NCBI GenBank assembly: GCA_029071285.1
Contig: JAIEAS010000104.1
Span: forward strand, 1-7,120
DNA: 7,120 nucleotides
Direction of reading: 5' to 3'
Source of the DNA: Clostridia bacterium
Lineage (GTDB): Bacteria; Bacillota; Clostridia; Christensenellales; Borkfalkiaceae
In this document: positions 6,238-7,120 of the stretch, piece after piece
How the letters are laid out: each line of letters begins with the position of its first letter
Numbering within the stretch: position 1 is the stretch's first letter
Position numbers and translations under genes: made by a program
The notes under the pieces: model-generated
Databases searched by the model: none
What the model was told of the DNA's origin: nothing
The model's input: the letters and a program-made list of their open reading frames with translations, nothing else

Positions 6238-6242
6238 TTTTA

Positions 6243-7120
6243 TCATACACATCTTAAGTACAAAGAACCTTTCCGTGGAGTATAATTCGCTAATTTATTA
6301 TCTCTCATAAAGTCAACAATTACTCGATTTTCCTTTGTATCTTGAATTGTTGCTCTTTGCGTTTCAGTCCACAAATTAGAATATTCTTCTCCCATTGATT
6401 TGAAATATTCTTTATAACTGCTAAGATCTTTTATTTGATTTTGCGACACCGCTAAAGAAAGTAAAGTTGATTTTAATGAGGTTTCTAAATTGGCATCAGT
6501 AAATTTATATAACAACTCTTCAGGTATCATACAATTATTGTTAATTAAGAATTCTACAACTTGTAATTCTATTCCTTTTATATCGGTTTTACCCCCACAA
6601 ACAGACCAAAACTCCTTTTTAAAATCAATACATAATTGTGGCTCATCAATTATGCTTCTGCCAAACGATTCAGCAAAAGTAATTCCATCAAAAAACTTCG
6701 CCATTTCTTTTATTATCTTATCTTGATGACAAATGTAATAAGGGAACTTGCTTGAAGTATTTTTTAAAAATTGCATATCCTGAACATTATACTTAAAGCA
6801 ACCTGCAAGAATAAATTGCTTACTATTTTTATTGGCTGCATAAGTACTATTTAATGTAAAAGTACAATCGATACTTTTCGCTATATTCTCAAATACGTTT
6901 TCATCAAATTGACTTTCAAGTAAAGCATCAAACAATTCAATCTGACTTAATCCTTCTATTCCAAAAAAGGAACCAGCTATTTTTCCATCGTTACTTGAAA
7001 TAAAAGAGGTTATTAATCTATCGTAATCTACTTTATCAATTAATGTTGCAATATTTTCCCAAGACGAAACCACTTTATTTGATAAAAGCAATGATTCATA
7101 TAATGCTACATCAACATCAC
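6243..7120 (-). CDS. Unknown large protein, C-terminal part, start beyond the window
   Basis: The frame is open from the right edge to the TGA at 6243-6245, giving 291 visible residues. There is no credible start: a TTG at 7091 has open frame before it, so the gene continues outside. The visible part looks soluble and helical, with no signal peptide, membrane segment or catalytic motif that I recognise. Two related segments occur 56 residues apart: LYESLLLSNKVVSSWENIAT (visible residues 6-25) and LFDALLESQFDENVFENIAK (62-81), sharing L-aromatic-acid-x-LL and a later aromatic-ENIA. This suggests tandem helical repeats, reminiscent of the C-terminal regions of large YobI-like P-loop NTPases, but that link is a weak guess. 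The composition is AT-rich, unlike genes left of the tRNA. The last residues run into the insertion sequence border, so the natural end may be lost. Confidence 0.7.
   Translation of the reverse strand, partial: DVDVALYESLLLSNKVVSSWENIATLIDKVDYDRLITSFISSNDGKIAGSFFGIEGLSQIELFDALLESQFDENVFENIAKSIDCTFTLNSTYAANKNSKQFILAGCFKYNVQDMQFLKNTSSKFPYYICHQDKIIKEMAKFFDGITFAESFGRSIIDEPQLCIDFKKEFWSVCGGKTDIKGIELQVVEFLINNNCMIPEELLYKFTDANLETSLKSTLLSLAVSQNQIKDLSSYKEYFKSMGEEYSNLWTETQRATIQDTKENRVIVDFMRDNKLANYTPRKGSLYLRCV

Larger units (their letters stand above)
5021..6242 (-). mobile_element. IS3-family insertion sequence, ends not resolved
   Basis: The element is defined by its DDE transposase. Its ends could not be fixed: I found no convincing pair of terminal inverted repeats or target duplication by eye. 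The left end must lie between the tRNA CCA (5005) and about 5040, because only the hairpin separates the transposase stop from the tRNA. The right end probably lies between about 6200 and 6260. A 13-base palindrome, CATCATTATGATG (6217-6229), is near it. The coordinates given are approximate. The AT-rich composition contrasts with the DNA left of 5006. Confidence 0.7.

Noticed and set aside
5021..6260. Terminal inverted repeats of the insertion sequence
   Set aside because: The best alignment of the two ends by eye was about 8 matches in 13 bases without the usual TG/CA ends, too weak to call.
1..7120. CRISPR array or other short regularly spaced repeats
   Set aside because: Apart from the 19-base tRNA repeat and the hairpins listed, I saw no regularly spaced direct repeats.

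Overview
The window looks like chromosome of an uncultured low-GC-lineage Gram-positive (Clostridia-like) bacterium. Supporting signs are a SAM-I-clan riboswitch with an intrinsic terminator ahead of metK, near-consensus TTGACA/TATAAT promoters with 17-bp spacers, a Firmicutes-style ABC-F ATPase, and a comF gene. The left 5 kb is moderately GC-rich with many GCG/CGC codons. The right 2 kb, from just after a tRNA-Ser gene, is clearly AT-rich and looks acquired. The assignment to Clostridia is inference; no species call is possible.

Layout. Positions 1-1665 (minus) hold most of an ABC-F translation factor whose C-terminus runs off the left edge. A 121-bp gap with two dyads separates it from a minus-strand PflA/PflX-like radical SAM protein (1787-2638). 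That gene has a promoter whose -10 box lies 6 bp before the ATG, so its mRNA is predicted to be leaderless. Back to back with it, a perfect consensus promoter (2681-2709) drives a SAM-sensing leader (about 2719-2799), an intrinsic terminator, metK (2864-4024) and, 3 bp later, comF (4028-4780). A new promoter starts at the base after the comF stop. It transcribes a tRNA-like relic (4829-4896) and then an intact tRNA-Ser(UGA) with encoded CCA (4918-5005).

Right part. A strong hairpin terminator (5021-5057) touches the stop codon of a minus-strand IS3-family transposase (5058-6185). This transposase is encoded in one uninterrupted frame, with an intact DD(35)E triad. Beyond it lies the C-terminal 291 codons of a large AT-rich unknown gene (6243 to the right edge, minus) with internal helical repeats. 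Its 3' end sits at the edge of the insertion sequence.

How the parts fit. MetK makes S-adenosylmethionine, and the leader upstream probably senses that product and shuts off metK and comF together. The radical SAM enzyme consumes SAM and is transcribed divergently from the same 120-bp intergenic region. The tRNA-Ser 3' end marks the junction between core-like DNA and what is probably an integrated or IS-invaded accessory segment. The unknown truncated gene is the best candidate for something new, but most of it lies outside the window.
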